From: Gammaproteobacteria bacterium
GTDB lineage: Bacteria; Pseudomonadota; Gammaproteobacteria; Xanthomonadales; Xanthomonadaceae
Assembly (NCBI GenBank): GCA_012515985.1
Contig: JAAYXJ010000151.1
Coordinates: forward strand, 1-34,026
Direction of reading: 5' to 3'
DNA length: 34,026 nucleotides
Shown here: positions 17,651 through 25,766 of the stretch, one piece after another
How the letters are laid out: each line of letters opens with the position of its first letter
Position numbering within the stretch: position 1 is the stretch's first letter
The notes under the pieces: model-generated
Told to the model about the DNA's origin: nothing
The model's database searches: none
What the model saw: only the letters and a program-made list of their open reading frames with translations
Made by a program: the position numbers and the translations under genes

Positions 17651-18540
17651 CAGCCCGCCTCCCCAGCTTCAGTGACCGGCCTCGGCTGCAGCACCGGCGC
17701 GCCCCTGGACTTCCACAGCAGGAACAGGCCCAGGGCCACCAGCGGCAGGCTCAGCACCTGGCCCATCGTGAGCCAGTCGAACGCCAGGTAGCCCAGGTGC
17801 GCGTCCGGTTCGCGGACGAATTCAACCAGGAACCGGAACACACCATAGCCCAGCGCGAACAGCCCGGACACCGCGTAGCGCGCCCGTGGCCGGCGCGAAC
17901 ACCACCACAGCAGCGCAAACAGCACCAATCCCTCCAGCAGCGCCTGGTACAGCTGCGATGGATGGCGCGCGAAGGCCTCCAGCGCGCCGCTTTCGTGCAG
18001 GCCGCGCAGGGCCGCGGCGTCCAGCTGCCGGAATTCAGCGGGGAGCGCGTTGGGAAACACCACGCCCCACGCACCTTCGGTGGGCTTGCCCCACAGCTCC
18101 CCGCCGATCCAGTTGCCGATGCGCCCCAGTCCCAGCCCGGGCGGCACCAGCGGCGCCGCGAAATCCATGGTGTCGAAGAAGTGCAGCCCCTGCCTGCGCG
18201 ACCACCACCAGGCCGCCGCGAGCACCCCGAGCAGACCGCCGTGGAAGCTCATCCCGCCCTCCCAGGGGCGCAGCAGCATCAGCGGATCGGCCAGGAAATC
18301 CCCGAAGGCATAGAACAGCACGTACCCGCCCCGGCCGCCCAGGATCACGCCCAGCAGCCCGTAGAACATCAGGTCGCCGAAGGCGTTGGAATCCACGCCC
18401 GGAAGCCTTCCCGCGCGCACGCGCCGGCTGCCCAGCCACCAGGCCACGGCGAAGCCCAGTACATACATCAAGCCGTACCAGTGCACGCGCAGCGGGCCCA
18501 GGCTGAAGGCCACCGGGTCGATCTGGTGCAGGTAGCTCAT
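17650..18540 (-). CDS. lgt: Prolipoprotein diacylglyceryl transferase
   Basis: 296 residues, polytopic inner-membrane enzyme. Adds the diacylglyceryl group to the lipobox cysteine of prolipoproteins, the first step for the lipoproteins encoded elsewhere in this window. Blocks: [12 protein letters not shown], the periplasmic catalytic region [11 protein letters not shown], the [16 protein letters not shown] signature and [12 protein letters not shown]. Seven membrane segments are plausible. It lies 33 bp downstream of the TerC-family gene and overlaps thyA. Confidence 0.97.
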
Positions 18541-18573
18541 CGGCCTCCCCCCTTGGTCTTCGCGATCACCGCG

Positions 18574-19353
18574 TCAGCGTGGCATCGGCCTGCGCGGCTC
18601 GTCCACCGGCGGAGGCTGGATGCCGCGCCGGCGCATGTCGTTGCGCTTGGCCCACAGGTTGAGGACTTCGACCAGCGCGGAGAAGCCCATCGCGCCATAG
18701 ATGTAACCGCGCGGGATATGCACGTCGAAGCCTTCAAGCACCAGATAGGCGCCGATGAGCAGGATGAACGCGAGTGCCAGCATCTTGACGGTCGGGTTGG
18801 CGTCGATGAAGCGTCCCAGCGGCTGGGCCGCCAGCAGCATCACGCCCACCGCCACCAGGATGGCCAGCACCATCACCGGCACGTAGTCACCCGCCATGCC
18901 AACGGCGGCGATCACCGAATCCAGCGAGAACACAATGTCGATGATGGCGATCTGGGTGATGACCGCGCCAAACGAAGCGGCTGCCTTGCCCGCGACCGCG
19001 GCTGACTCGTCGTGGTCGGTGCCCAGAAGCTCGCGGATTTCCATGGTGCCCTTCACCAGCAGGAACAGGCCTCCCAGGATCATGATCAGGTCGCGCACGG
19101 AAATGCCGTGCCCGAACAGCACGAACAGGTCGCTGGTCAGCCGGGCCAGCCATGCCAGGGTCAGCAGCAGGCCGAGGCGGGTGACGCACGCAACCGCGAT
19201 CCCGAACTTGCGCGCGAACTCCCGCTGCTCGACCGGCAGCCGGCCCACCGCGATCGAGATGAAAACGAGGTTGTCGATGCCCAGCACGATTTCGATCGTG
19301 CTCAGCGTGAGCAGCAGGATCCACACCTGCGGATCGGTCACCAGCTCCATCAT
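18574..19353 (-). CDS. TerC-family integral membrane protein
   Basis: 259 residues with about seven membrane helices and the two family metal-site motifs EIVLGIDNLVFI (near residue 20) and IVFSLDSVIAA (near residue 145). TerC relatives export Mn2+ or support metal loading of secreted proteins; the specific ion cannot be fixed here. The soluble C terminus is short and Pro/Arg-rich, with no CBS or CorC domain. I looked for a yybP-ykoY Mn2+ riboswitch: only 40 bp separates this start from the dgkA stop, so there is no room for one. Probably cotranscribed in the dgkA-terC-lgt-thyA run. Confidence 0.9.
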   Translation of the reverse strand: MMELVTDPQVWILLLTLSTIEIVLGIDNLVFISIAVGRLPVEQREFARKFGIAVACVTRLGLLLTLAWLARLTSDLFVLFGHGISVRDLIMILGGLFLLVKGTMEIRELLGTDHDESAAVAGKAAASFGAVITQIAIIDIVFSLDSVIAAVGMAGDYVPVMVLAILVAVGVMLLAAQPLGRFIDANPTVKMLALAFILLIGAYLVLEGFDVHIPRGYIYGAMGFSALVEVLNLWAKRNDMRRRGIQPPPVDEPRRPMPR

Positions 19354-19393
19354 TCCGGAAAATTCCTCGAATCGATCAAAATGTTGTTGTTGT

Positions 19394-19786
19394 TCAGCCG
19401 GAAGCCTGGAGCCAACGCGGCAGGAGGATCAGCGCCCACACGGCGCCGACGTTGAGCATGGCCACGAAGACCGCTGCCGAACCCATGTCCTTGGCCCGGG
19501 CCACGAGCTCGTGATGGCCGCCGCCGTAGCGGTCGAACACCGCCTCCATGGCTGAGTTGAGCAGCTCCACCAGCGGCACCAGCAGGCAGCTTCCCAGCAT
19601 CAGCGCCCGCTCCACGCCGCTGTCGCCCAGCCACACGGCCAGCGGCGCGAGCACTGCAAGCAGGTAGATCTCCAGGCGGAACGAGGATTCGTGCAGCCAC
19701 GCGGCACGGAGCCCGCGCAGCGACCAGATCGTCGCCAGGATCATCCGTCCCGGCCTGCGCGGCAGGTGCCCGAACTCGTCGGCCAT
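19394..19786 (-). CDS. dgkA: Diacylglycerol kinase
   Basis: 130 residues, small trimeric-type inner-membrane kinase that recycles diacylglycerol released by membrane-derived glucan synthesis. The three-helix pattern is clear and the active-site block is intact: LLNSAMEAVFDRYGGG followed by HELVARAKDMGSAAVF. The ATG at 19786 gives the usual length; an upstream in-frame start at 19876 would add unrelated residues. First gene of the minus-strand run ending in thyA, and divergent from a small hypothetical gene over 134 bp. Confidence 0.94.
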   Translation of the reverse strand: MADEFGHLPRRPGRMILATIWSLRGLRAAWLHESSFRLEIYLLAVLAPLAVWLGDSGVERALMLGSCLLVPLVELLNSAMEAVFDRYGGGHHELVARAKDMGSAAVFVAMLNVGAVWALILLPRWLQASG

Positions 19787-19920
19787 GGAAGTGCGGTCAA
19801 CCAGATCCAAATTGCTAGTTTGCCACAGCGGCCGGCTCCGGCCGTCAACGCCCCGGGGGGCGATTTGCAATGCCACGCCCCCGCTGTTTCACTGTGCTGG
19901 ACCGTTTCCCCCAGCGAGCC

Positions 19921-20334
19921 ATGCGCATGGAAGCATCCACTCCCGGGCATCCGTCGCCCGTCTCACTCCAGCAAGGCGATCCCGTCCACGGCGAACTTGT
20001 GGCGCTGGCGGCCGCGCAGGTCCGCGGCGCGCTGGGCAAGGAGGTGGAGCTGGATTTGCAGGCGGTCGACCGCTGTGGCCACTGGGCGCTCGTGCACGCG
20101 CGCCTGCGGGACCCGGGCGGCGGTCCGCTTTCACTCCACGACACGGCGTTTGCCGAAGCAGCCGCAGCCGGTGGGGTTTCAGACCTGGCCATGCTGCTGT
20201 TCAGGAACCCGGCGGGGGCGGACGGGGAGGACTGGGAGATCGTGGACAGGGCGATCCTGCCCACCGACGTGGCCTGGCTGGGATGGCCGCAACAGCACGG
20301 GGTGCCCAGCCAGCTGCTGGGAATCGGGGGCTGA
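19921..20334 (+). CDS. Small conserved hypothetical protein
   Basis: 137 residues, soluble, no signal peptide or membrane segment. The layout is a short helix (HGELVALAAAQVRGALG), a beta strand with CGHWALVHARL, and a C-terminal block WEIVDRAILPTDVAWLGW ending QHGVPSQLLG. From memory this resembles a widespread proteobacterial family of small proteins in which a replication-of-W pattern (W.VVD...GPTDV.W..W) closes the domain; I know of no assigned function. Start ATG 19921 is followed by another ATG two codons later; the Shine-Dalgarno is weak. Divergent from dgkA and convergent with the LysM gene. Confidence 0.7.
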   Translation: MRMEASTPGHPSPVSLQQGDPVHGELVALAAAQVRGALGKEVELDLQAVDRCGHWALVHARLRDPGGGPLSLHDTAFAEAAAAGGVSDLAMLLFRNPAGADGEDWEIVDRAILPTDVAWLGWPQQHGVPSQLLGIGG

Positions 20335-20338
20335 ACCT

Positions 20339-20354
20339 GCCGGCGCGGGCCGGC
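20339..20354. terminator. GC-rich hairpin between convergent genes
   Basis: GCCGGC-GCGG-GCCGGC sits in the 37 bp between the small hypothetical gene and the LysM gene, which converge. It could act as a two-way terminator, although neither strand has a T tract. Confidence 0.35.
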
Positions 20355-20371
20355 GGGACCCGGCCACCAGG

Positions 20372-21028
20372 TCAGCGCGGAGGCGTCAGCAGGTGGTAGT
20401 TGCCGGACGCGCCGCCCCAGCTGATGCGCTGGGTGCCGTCGGCATTGACGTTGTTGGAGCCGATGAACTTCGGCACGCCGTTCTCGTGCCCGGCGAACAG
20501 CACGACGTGCGACTGGCCATTGCTCTGCATCAGCACCACGTCGCCCGGCCTGGCGTTGGCCAGGGACGTCGGCTGCCAGCCCGCGCCCCGCAGATTGTTG
20601 GCAAGCTGGTCGACGGACGCGCTGGCCTGGCTTGAGGTGATGAGGCCGGCCTTCTGGAGGCAGGCGGACACGAAGTTGGCGCAGTTCACGTTGTCCGGGA
20701 CCCAGCTCTGCATCGGCAGTTCGTTGCTGTGCTTGAGCTCGCCGGCGTTGCGACCTATGAACTGCTCGGCGATGGCGGCCGCATTCGCACCGTCCAGGGC
20801 AAGCGGGCGACCCTCCACGGCGCCGGCGCCCACCGCCGTGGCCGCGCCTTGTTCCGCGCCCCCGGCCCCGGCGCCCGACAGCCGCAGCGTGTCACCAGCG
20901 TAGATCAGGTCCGGGTTGGTGATCTGCGGGTTGAGCGCCTGAAGCGCGTCAATGCTCGTCCCATAGCGCTGGGCAATCTGGGACAGGGTGTCGCCCCAGC
21001 TGATGCTGTGCGTGCCGATCGCGGTCAT
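20372..21028 (-). CDS. LysM domain plus NlpC/P60- or CHAP-like cysteine peptidase, no signal peptide
   Basis: 218 residues. The ATG at 21028 has a GGAGG at 21033-21037. LysM spans about residues 7-50 (GDTLSQIAQRYGTS, NPDLIYAGDTLRL), then an Ala/Gly linker to residue 70, then a papain-like domain: candidate nucleophile Cys116 in NCANFVSACL, GDVVLM strand, candidate His174 in SHVVLFAG and a following Asn in FIGSNN. That suggests peptidoglycan amidase or endopeptidase activity. No Sec or Tat signal is visible, so it must be cytoplasmic, released by lysis, or exported by a dedicated route. No phage genes are nearby. The class (NlpC/P60 versus CHAP) is uncertain. Confidence 0.82.
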   Translation of the reverse strand: MTAIGTHSISWGDTLSQIAQRYGTSIDALQALNPQITNPDLIYAGDTLRLSGAGAGGAEQGAATAVGAGAVEGRPLALDGANAAAIAEQFIGRNAGELKHSNELPMQSWVPDNVNCANFVSACLQKAGLITSSQASASVDQLANNLRGAGWQPTSLANARPGDVVLMQSNGQSHVVLFAGHENGVPKFIGSNNVNADGTQRISWGGASGNYHLLTPPR

Positions 21029-21137
21029 CTCGCCTCCATCTCCATGGGGTCCTTCCTTTGGAGCGGAGTCTGCGTACCCGGGCAACGGCGCGCAATTGGG
21101 GCTGACCCTTGCTGGGGTCGACCCTAGGTCCGGCGGC

Positions 21138-22145
21138 CTATTCGTCCCCGAAGATGGCCGTGCCCCGGCTCCCGTCCGGGCGCACCCACCCGCGGTACAT
21201 GCCCGGCGTATTGAACGGCAGCGCGATGTTGCCTTCCCCGTCCAGCGCGATCACGCCGCCGTCGCCGCCGTGCGCGGGGATGACTTCCATCACCACTTCC
21301 CCGGCGGCATCGGCCAGGCTGTCGCCCCGGTAGGCCATGCGGGCGCAGATGTCGTGGGCCACGGCGTTGCGGATGAAGAACTCGCCCCAGCCGGTCGCCG
21401 ACACCCCGCAGTTGCCGTCGGCCCAGGTCCCGGCCCCGATGATCGGCGAATCGCCGACCCGGCCCCACCTCTTGTTGGTCATGCCGCCGGTCGACGTTGC
21501 CGCCGCGATCCGCCCCTGCGCATCCAGGGCCACCGCTCCCACGGTCCCGAAGTACTGCGCTCCCGTCCCGCCGGCATCCGCCTGCCGTCCACCGGCCTCC
21601 CTTTGCCGTGCGCGCTCCAGCTGCTCGCGCCGTGCGTCGGTGTCGAACCACTCGTTGGGCACCCGCTCCAGGTCCGGATGCCCGTCGGCGAACCGCTCCG
21701 CGCCCTCGCCCATCAGCATCACGTGCGGCGACTGCTCCATCACCCGCCGCGCCAGCCGGATCGGGCTGCGGACCGTCGTCACCGACGCGACCGCCCCGGC
21801 CTTCCGGTCCTGGCTGAACATGATCGAGGCATCCAGCTCGTGCCGCCCCTCGGCGTTGAACACCGCGCCCTTGCCGGCGTTGAACCGGGGTTCCTCTTCC
21901 AGCACCACCACCGCAGCCTCCACCGCGTCCAGCGCGCTGCCCCCGCTGGCAAGCACCGCGTGGCCGGCATCGAGCGCTGCATCCAGCGCCGCCCGGATCC
22001 CGCGCTCGGCCTCTGCGTCCAGCGATTCCCGCTCGATCACCCCGGCACCGCCGTGGATCACCAGCGCCGTGCGCGGCGCGGCGTCGTCCTGCGCAACCGC
22101 CCCCAGCGAGGTGACCGCCAGGAGCAGGAACAGTGGAAGTCGCAT
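21138..22145 (-). CDS. Periplasmic isoaspartyl peptidase/L-asparaginase (Ntn hydrolase)
   Basis: 335 residues with a signal peptide (cleavage near residue 18, GAVAQ). Plant-type asparaginase family: the precursor self-cleaves to give an N-terminal Thr nucleophile, seen here in YFGTVGAVALD after a variable linker. Other blocks: VIHGGAGVIERES at the mature N terminus, FNAGKGAVFN, TSTGGMTNKRWGRVGDSPIIGAGTWAD and the substrate-binding region EVVMEVIPAHGGDGG. Likely hydrolyses isoaspartyl dipeptides in the periplasm. Start ATG 22145 with AGGGTGA upstream; an ATG nine codons earlier in frame would spoil the signal peptide. Confidence 0.93.
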   Translation of the reverse strand: MRLPLFLLLAVTSLGAVAQDDAAPRTALVIHGGAGVIERESLDAEAERGIRAALDAALDAGHAVLASGGSALDAVEAAVVVLEEEPRFNAGKGAVFNAEGRHELDASIMFSQDRKAGAVASVTTVRSPIRLARRVMEQSPHVMLMGEGAERFADGHPDLERVPNEWFDTDARREQLERARQREAGGRQADAGGTGAQYFGTVGAVALDAQGRIAAATSTGGMTNKRWGRVGDSPIIGAGTWADGNCGVSATGWGEFFIRNAVAHDICARMAYRGDSLADAAGEVVMEVIPAHGGDGGVIALDGEGNIALPFNTPGMYRGWVRPDGSRGTAIFGDE

Positions 22146-22223
22146 GTCATCACCCTGGTTGGCAAAGCCCACAGGATACCTGCGAAATCCAGCGGGTCCC
22201 CCCGGACAGGCTTTCCGTCACAG

Positions 22224-22259
22224 GATGGGCGGCGCAGCCGATCGCAGCGCGGCTCCTAC
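22224..22259 (-). repeat. GTAG-headed REP-like palindrome at the end of the permease gene
   Basis: Read on the minus strand it begins GTAGGAGCCGCGCTGCGATC. AGCCGCG and CG-AT-CGGCT can form an imperfect stem of about seven pairs with a CTG loop and an AT bulge. A GTAG head followed by an imperfect palindrome is the hallmark of the SMAG/REP elements of Stenotrophomonas and relatives. The TAG of the head is the permease stop codon. Only one copy was noticed in the window. Confidence 0.55.
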
Positions 22260-23488
22260 TGGCGAAGCGCCTCGATCGGGTCGAGCGTGGACGCCTTGCG
22301 CGCCGGGTAATAACCGAAGAACAGCCCGGTCGCGATGGAGAACCCGGCTGCCAGTCCGATCACTTTCCCGTTGAGCTCCACCGGCAGCGCCCCGAGCCGG
22401 CCGACCACCAGCGTTCCCACCACGCCCAGGGCGATGCCGATCACGCCGCCGATCAGCGAAATCAGCATTGCCTCCGCCAGGAACTGCCGGCGCACCGCGG
22501 ACGGGCCCGCCCCCACCGCCATCCGCAGCCCGATCTCCCGGATCCGCTCGGTCACAGAGACCAGCATGATGTTCATGATCCCGATCCCGCCCACCACCAG
22601 CGAAATCGTCGCCACCGCACCCAGCAGCAGCGACATCAGCCGCGTCGTCGCCGTGCGCGCGGCCACGATCTCGGAGATGTTGCGCACGACGAAATCGTCC
22701 TCCTCGCCCGGCCCGATCCGGTGCCGCTGCCGCAGCAGCCCCTCCACCTCCGTCTGCACGTAGCCCAGGTCGTCGGCATGGGCCACGGTCAGGGCGATCG
22801 ACATCACCGCCTTGGGCGGCAGCGCCGATGACCCCAGCAGGCGCCGCCGGCCGGTCTCCAGCGGCACCATCATGATGTCGTCCTGGTCCTGCCCCCAGCC
22901 GCCCTGGCCCTTGGGTTCCAGCACCCCCACCACCGTGAACAGCGCCCGCCCCAGCCGCACCGACTCGCCGATGCCTGGCTGGTCGCCGAACAGCTCGCGC
23001 CGCACCGTCTCGCCCAGGATCACCACGTTGGACGAACCGCCGTAATCCTGGGGCTCGAAGAAATCCCCCTCCGCCAGCTCCCATGCGTTGATCGCGAAAT
23101 AATCCGGCTCAACGCCCTGCCAGCTGGCGGCCCAGTTGTTCTCGGCGAACACCACCTGGGTGCTGCCGCGCAGCGAGCCCGAGACGTACTGGACTTCCGG
23201 GATCTCGTTGCGGATCGCATCCGCATCGCCCTGGTAGAGCGTGTAGCGGCTCCCGGCCCCGGTCCGCGCACCGCCCGGCCCGCGCTGGGCCGCCGAGGAG
23301 ATGTCCAACCGCTGCGAGCCCAGTCCCGACACGAGGTTGTCGATCTCCGCCTGGGTGCCCTGCCCGACCGACACCATCACGATCACCGCCGCGATGCCGA
23401 TGATCACCCCCAGCGAAGTCAGCGCGCTGCGCACCCAGTTCCCGCGCAGCGCATGGATGGCCGTCCGCAATACGTCCACATGGGTCAT
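22256..23488 (-). CDS. MacB-type ABC transporter permease
   Basis: 410 residues with the type VII ABC (MacB) topology: a first helix near residues 20-44 (ALTSLGVIIGIAAVIVMVSVG), a large periplasmic MacB core domain (about 45-280), then three C-terminal helices, including TISLVVGGIGIMNIMLVSVTER and the last before the ending DPIEALRQ. It has no fused ATPase; the separate ATPase gene upstream overlaps it by ATGA. With the adaptor it should form a mechanotransmission pump driving periplasmic substrates, such as macrolides, peptides or siderophores, out through a TolC-like channel that is not in this window. The substrate is unknown. Confidence 0.93.
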   Translation of the reverse strand: MTHVDVLRTAIHALRGNWVRSALTSLGVIIGIAAVIVMVSVGQGTQAEIDNLVSGLGSQRLDISSAAQRGPGGARTGAGSRYTLYQGDADAIRNEIPEVQYVSGSLRGSTQVVFAENNWAASWQGVEPDYFAINAWELAEGDFFEPQDYGGSSNVVILGETVRRELFGDQPGIGESVRLGRALFTVVGVLEPKGQGGWGQDQDDIMMVPLETGRRRLLGSSALPPKAVMSIALTVAHADDLGYVQTEVEGLLRQRHRIGPGEEDDFVVRNISEIVAARTATTRLMSLLLGAVATISLVVGGIGIMNIMLVSVTERIREIGLRMAVGAGPSAVRRQFLAEAMLISLIGGVIGIALGVVGTLVVGRLGALPVELNGKVIGLAAGFSIATGLFFGYYPARKASTLDPIEALRQ

Positions 23489-24189
23489 GATGCGCCTCCG
23501 CCTGGCACCTGTTCCTGCAGCTGACCGTCATGGATCATGAAAATCCTGTCCGCGTGCGCGGCGACCTCCGGGTCATGGGTGATCAGCACCACCGTATGCC
23601 CCCCGCCACGCAGGCGCTTGAACAGCGCCAGGATCTCCGCGCCGGTCCTGGAGTCCAGCGCCCCGGTGGGCTCATCGGCAAGCACGATCGGCGGGTTGTT
23701 GATCAGCGCCCGCGCAATCGCCACCCGCTGCTGCTGTCCGCCCGACAGCTCGTTGGGGCGGTGCGCGGCGCGCTCCGCCAGGCCGACCGCGTCAAGTGCC
23801 TGCAGCGCCAGCTCCTGCCGCTCGGCCGGTGGCACCTCCGAATACACCAGCGGCATCGCAACGTTGTCCAGCGCGCTCATCCGGGGCAGCAAGTGGAAGC
23901 CCTGGAACACGAACCCGATCTTGTCCCGGCGCAGCGCCGCCAGTTCCTCCGCGTCCAGGGTCGCCACGTCGATGCCGTCACACAGGTAGCTGCCGCTGCT
24001 GGGGGTGTCCAGGCAGCCGATGAGGTTCATCAGCGTGGACTTGCCCGAACCCGACGGCCCCATGATCGCGACGAATTCACCCCGCGCGATCCGGAGGTCG
24101 GCGTTGCGCAGCGCCACCACCTCGGCCTGGGTACCCGGGGAATACACCTTGCCCAGGCCATGGGCCTCGATCACCGGCGGCTGGCTCAC
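23485..24189 (-). CDS. MacB/LolD-type ABC transporter ATPase
   Basis: 234 residues. Walker A GPSGSGKST at residues 44-52, Q-loop in GFVFQGFHLL, signature LSGGQQQR, Walker B IVLADEPTGALD, and H-loop in VVLITHDPEVAAHADRIFMI. The RNADLRIARGEFVAIMG opening is the usual MacB/LolD subgroup pattern. It pairs with the permease that follows. The GTG start overlaps the adaptor stop (GTGA) and its stop overlaps the permease ATG, so the three are tightly coupled. Confidence 0.95.
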   Translation of the reverse strand: MSQPPVIEAHGLGKVYSPGTQAEVVALRNADLRIARGEFVAIMGPSGSGKSTLMNLIGCLDTPSSGSYLCDGIDVATLDAEELAALRRDKIGFVFQGFHLLPRMSALDNVAMPLVYSEVPPAERQELALQALDAVGLAERAAHRPNELSGGQQQRVAIARALINNPPIVLADEPTGALDSRTGAEILALFKRLRGGGHTVVLITHDPEVAAHADRIFMIHDGQLQEQVPGGGAS

Positions 24190-25682
24190 CGCAGCGCCCG
24201 CTCGCCGGTGATGATGACGTCGCCCTCGGCAATGTCGCCGGCCACCTCGGTATTGCTGCCATCGCTGGCACCCACGCGCACCATGACCTGTTCGGGCGCA
24301 TTGCCCTGCAGGCGGTAAAGCGGCGCGAAGCGGGCGTTGGCCAGCGCCAGCAGCTCGCGATCCCAGCGCGCCCGCTGGTCTTCGCCCAGCCGCGCCCGGA
24401 AATCCGCGAAGTCCTGCTGGTAGCGCTGCACCAGGCGCTGGCGCATCTGCGCCTGCATGCCGGCACCGCCGGCGCTGCGGCGCATGCCGCCGCCGAACAT
24501 TCCCGGCGCACCCGCCGCGGGCGCCGCCTGGCGCGCCTGGGAACGCGCATGGATCACGCCCAGTGCCGTGTCGAACGCCTCCCGTTGGGACGCGTCGAGC
24601 CCCAGGTCCGCGGCAATTCGCTGCAGTTCATCGAGCATGCCGCTGCGCGCACCGCCGTTGGCGGCCCGGGCGCCGGCATCCGCGGACTGGTAGCGCAACG
24701 CGGCGTTGGACACCACCAGCACGTCGTCGCGGCGGCTCACCTCGATCTCAGCGTTGACGGTGAGCCCGGGCAGCAGGGTCCCGTCGGAATTGTCCACCCC
24801 CACGATCACGGGGTAGGTGATCACGTTGCTGGTATCGGTCGCCGCCAGGCGCACCTGCACCACCTCGCCGCGGAACTGGCGGCCAGGGAACGCATCCACG
24901 GTGAAGGTCACCTCCTGTCCCACCTGGACCTGGCCAATGTCGGCCTCGTCCACCGCCAGCTCGATCTGCATCTTGGACAGGTCTTCGGCGATGGTGAACA
25001 GCTCCGGCGCCTGGAGGCTGGCCGCCACCGTCTGCCCCGGCTCGATGGTGCGGGTCAGCACGACGCCATCAACCGGAGAGCGGATCACCGTGCGGTCCAG
25101 GTTGACCTGCGTGGTCTGGGTGGACGCGGTCTGCTGGCGGATCTGCGCCTGCGCCGCCGCCACCTGCGCCCGCGCCTGGTCGCGGGCGGCCCGCGCCAGG
25201 TCGAGGTCGCTGCGCGCCACCAGCTGTTGCCCGGCCAGCCCCGCCTTGCGCTGGTAGTCGGCCTCGGCATTGGCCAGCGAAGCCTGTGCCTGCGCAAGCG
25301 AGGCGCGGGCACTGGCGATCTGCGCGTTGCCCTGCTCGATCTGGGCCTGGTAGCTGCTCGGATCGATGCGGGCAATCACCTGCCCCTTTTCCACCGTGTC
25401 ATTGAAGTCCACCAGCACGTCGGTGACCTGGCCGGAGATCTGGCTGCCCACCACGACTGTGGAAGTCGCGCTCAGGCTGCCGGTGGCGGAAATCGACACC
25501 CGGATGTTGCCGCGCTCGACATGCGTCGTGCGCCACGCCCCTTCCTCGCCACCGGTACCGCGCTGCTGCCACAGCCACCAGCCGGCGGCCACGGCCAGCA
25601 CCACCACCACGATCGCCACGGGCGGGATTGACCGGCGCCGGGCCGGACGGGGACGGGCGGGCTTGCGGGAGGACGGGTTCAT
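24186..25682 (-). CDS. MacA-like periplasmic adaptor (HlyD family) with helical insert
   Basis: 498 residues, about 120 longer than a typical MacA. One N-terminal anchor (residues 20-38) is followed by the lipoyl half-motif, a long coiled-coil hairpin (about 108-190, Ala/Gln-rich), the second lipoyl half (VIRSPVDGVVLTRTIEPGQTV), a beta-barrel (VDEADIGQVQVGQEVTF, LLPGLTVNAEIEV) and the membrane-proximal domain. The last is split by an insert at about residues 335-455 containing LDASQREAFD and LGEDQRARWD, reminiscent of LTxxQ motifs in Spy/CpxP proteins. After it the usual VRVGASDGSNTEV resumes. First gene of the pump operon, 84 bp after the sensor kinase. Confidence 0.92.
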   Translation of the reverse strand: MNPSSRKPARPRPARRRSIPPVAIVVVVLAVAAGWWLWQQRGTGGEEGAWRTTHVERGNIRVSISATGSLSATSTVVVGSQISGQVTDVLVDFNDTVEKGQVIARIDPSSYQAQIEQGNAQIASARASLAQAQASLANAEADYQRKAGLAGQQLVARSDLDLARAARDQARAQVAAAQAQIRQQTASTQTTQVNLDRTVIRSPVDGVVLTRTIEPGQTVAASLQAPELFTIAEDLSKMQIELAVDEADIGQVQVGQEVTFTVDAFPGRQFRGEVVQVRLAATDTSNVITYPVIVGVDNSDGTLLPGLTVNAEIEVSRRDDVLVVSNAALRYQSADAGARAANGGARSGMLDELQRIAADLGLDASQREAFDTALGVIHARSQARQAAPAAGAPGMFGGGMRRSAGGAGMQAQMRQRLVQRYQQDFADFRARLGEDQRARWDRELLALANARFAPLYRLQGNAPEQVMVRVGASDGSNTEVAGDIAEGDVIITGERALR

Positions 25683-25766
25683 TCGCGGGCTGCTGTCAGG
25701 GACCGGAATGATGAACGCGCATCGGGCGCTCGCGTTGACATCCCCTGCCGGCGCCCGCCGCGGACT

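Noticed and set aside
19354..19393. Possible yybP-ykoY Mn2+ riboswitch ahead of the TerC-family gene
   Set aside because: Only 40 bp separates it from dgkA, too short for the riboswitch, and the conserved core is not seen.
19383..19394. GTTGTTGTTGTT microsatellite just after dgkA
   Set aside because: Four units only, outside any coding start or promoter; too short to suggest phase variation.
19826..19845. CGGCCG palindromes between dgkA and the small hypothetical gene
   Set aside because: Common by chance at this GC content; no T tract and no neighbour it would clearly regulate.
21100..21128. GGGTC repeats and a GGGGTCGACCC palindrome upstream of the LysM gene
   Set aside because: Could be an operator, but it is short, GC-rich and single, and I know no regulator with this site.
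25738..25745. TTGACA in the gap between sensor kinase and adaptor
   Set aside because: It is on the plus strand, away from any plus-strand gene, with no -10 at the right distance.
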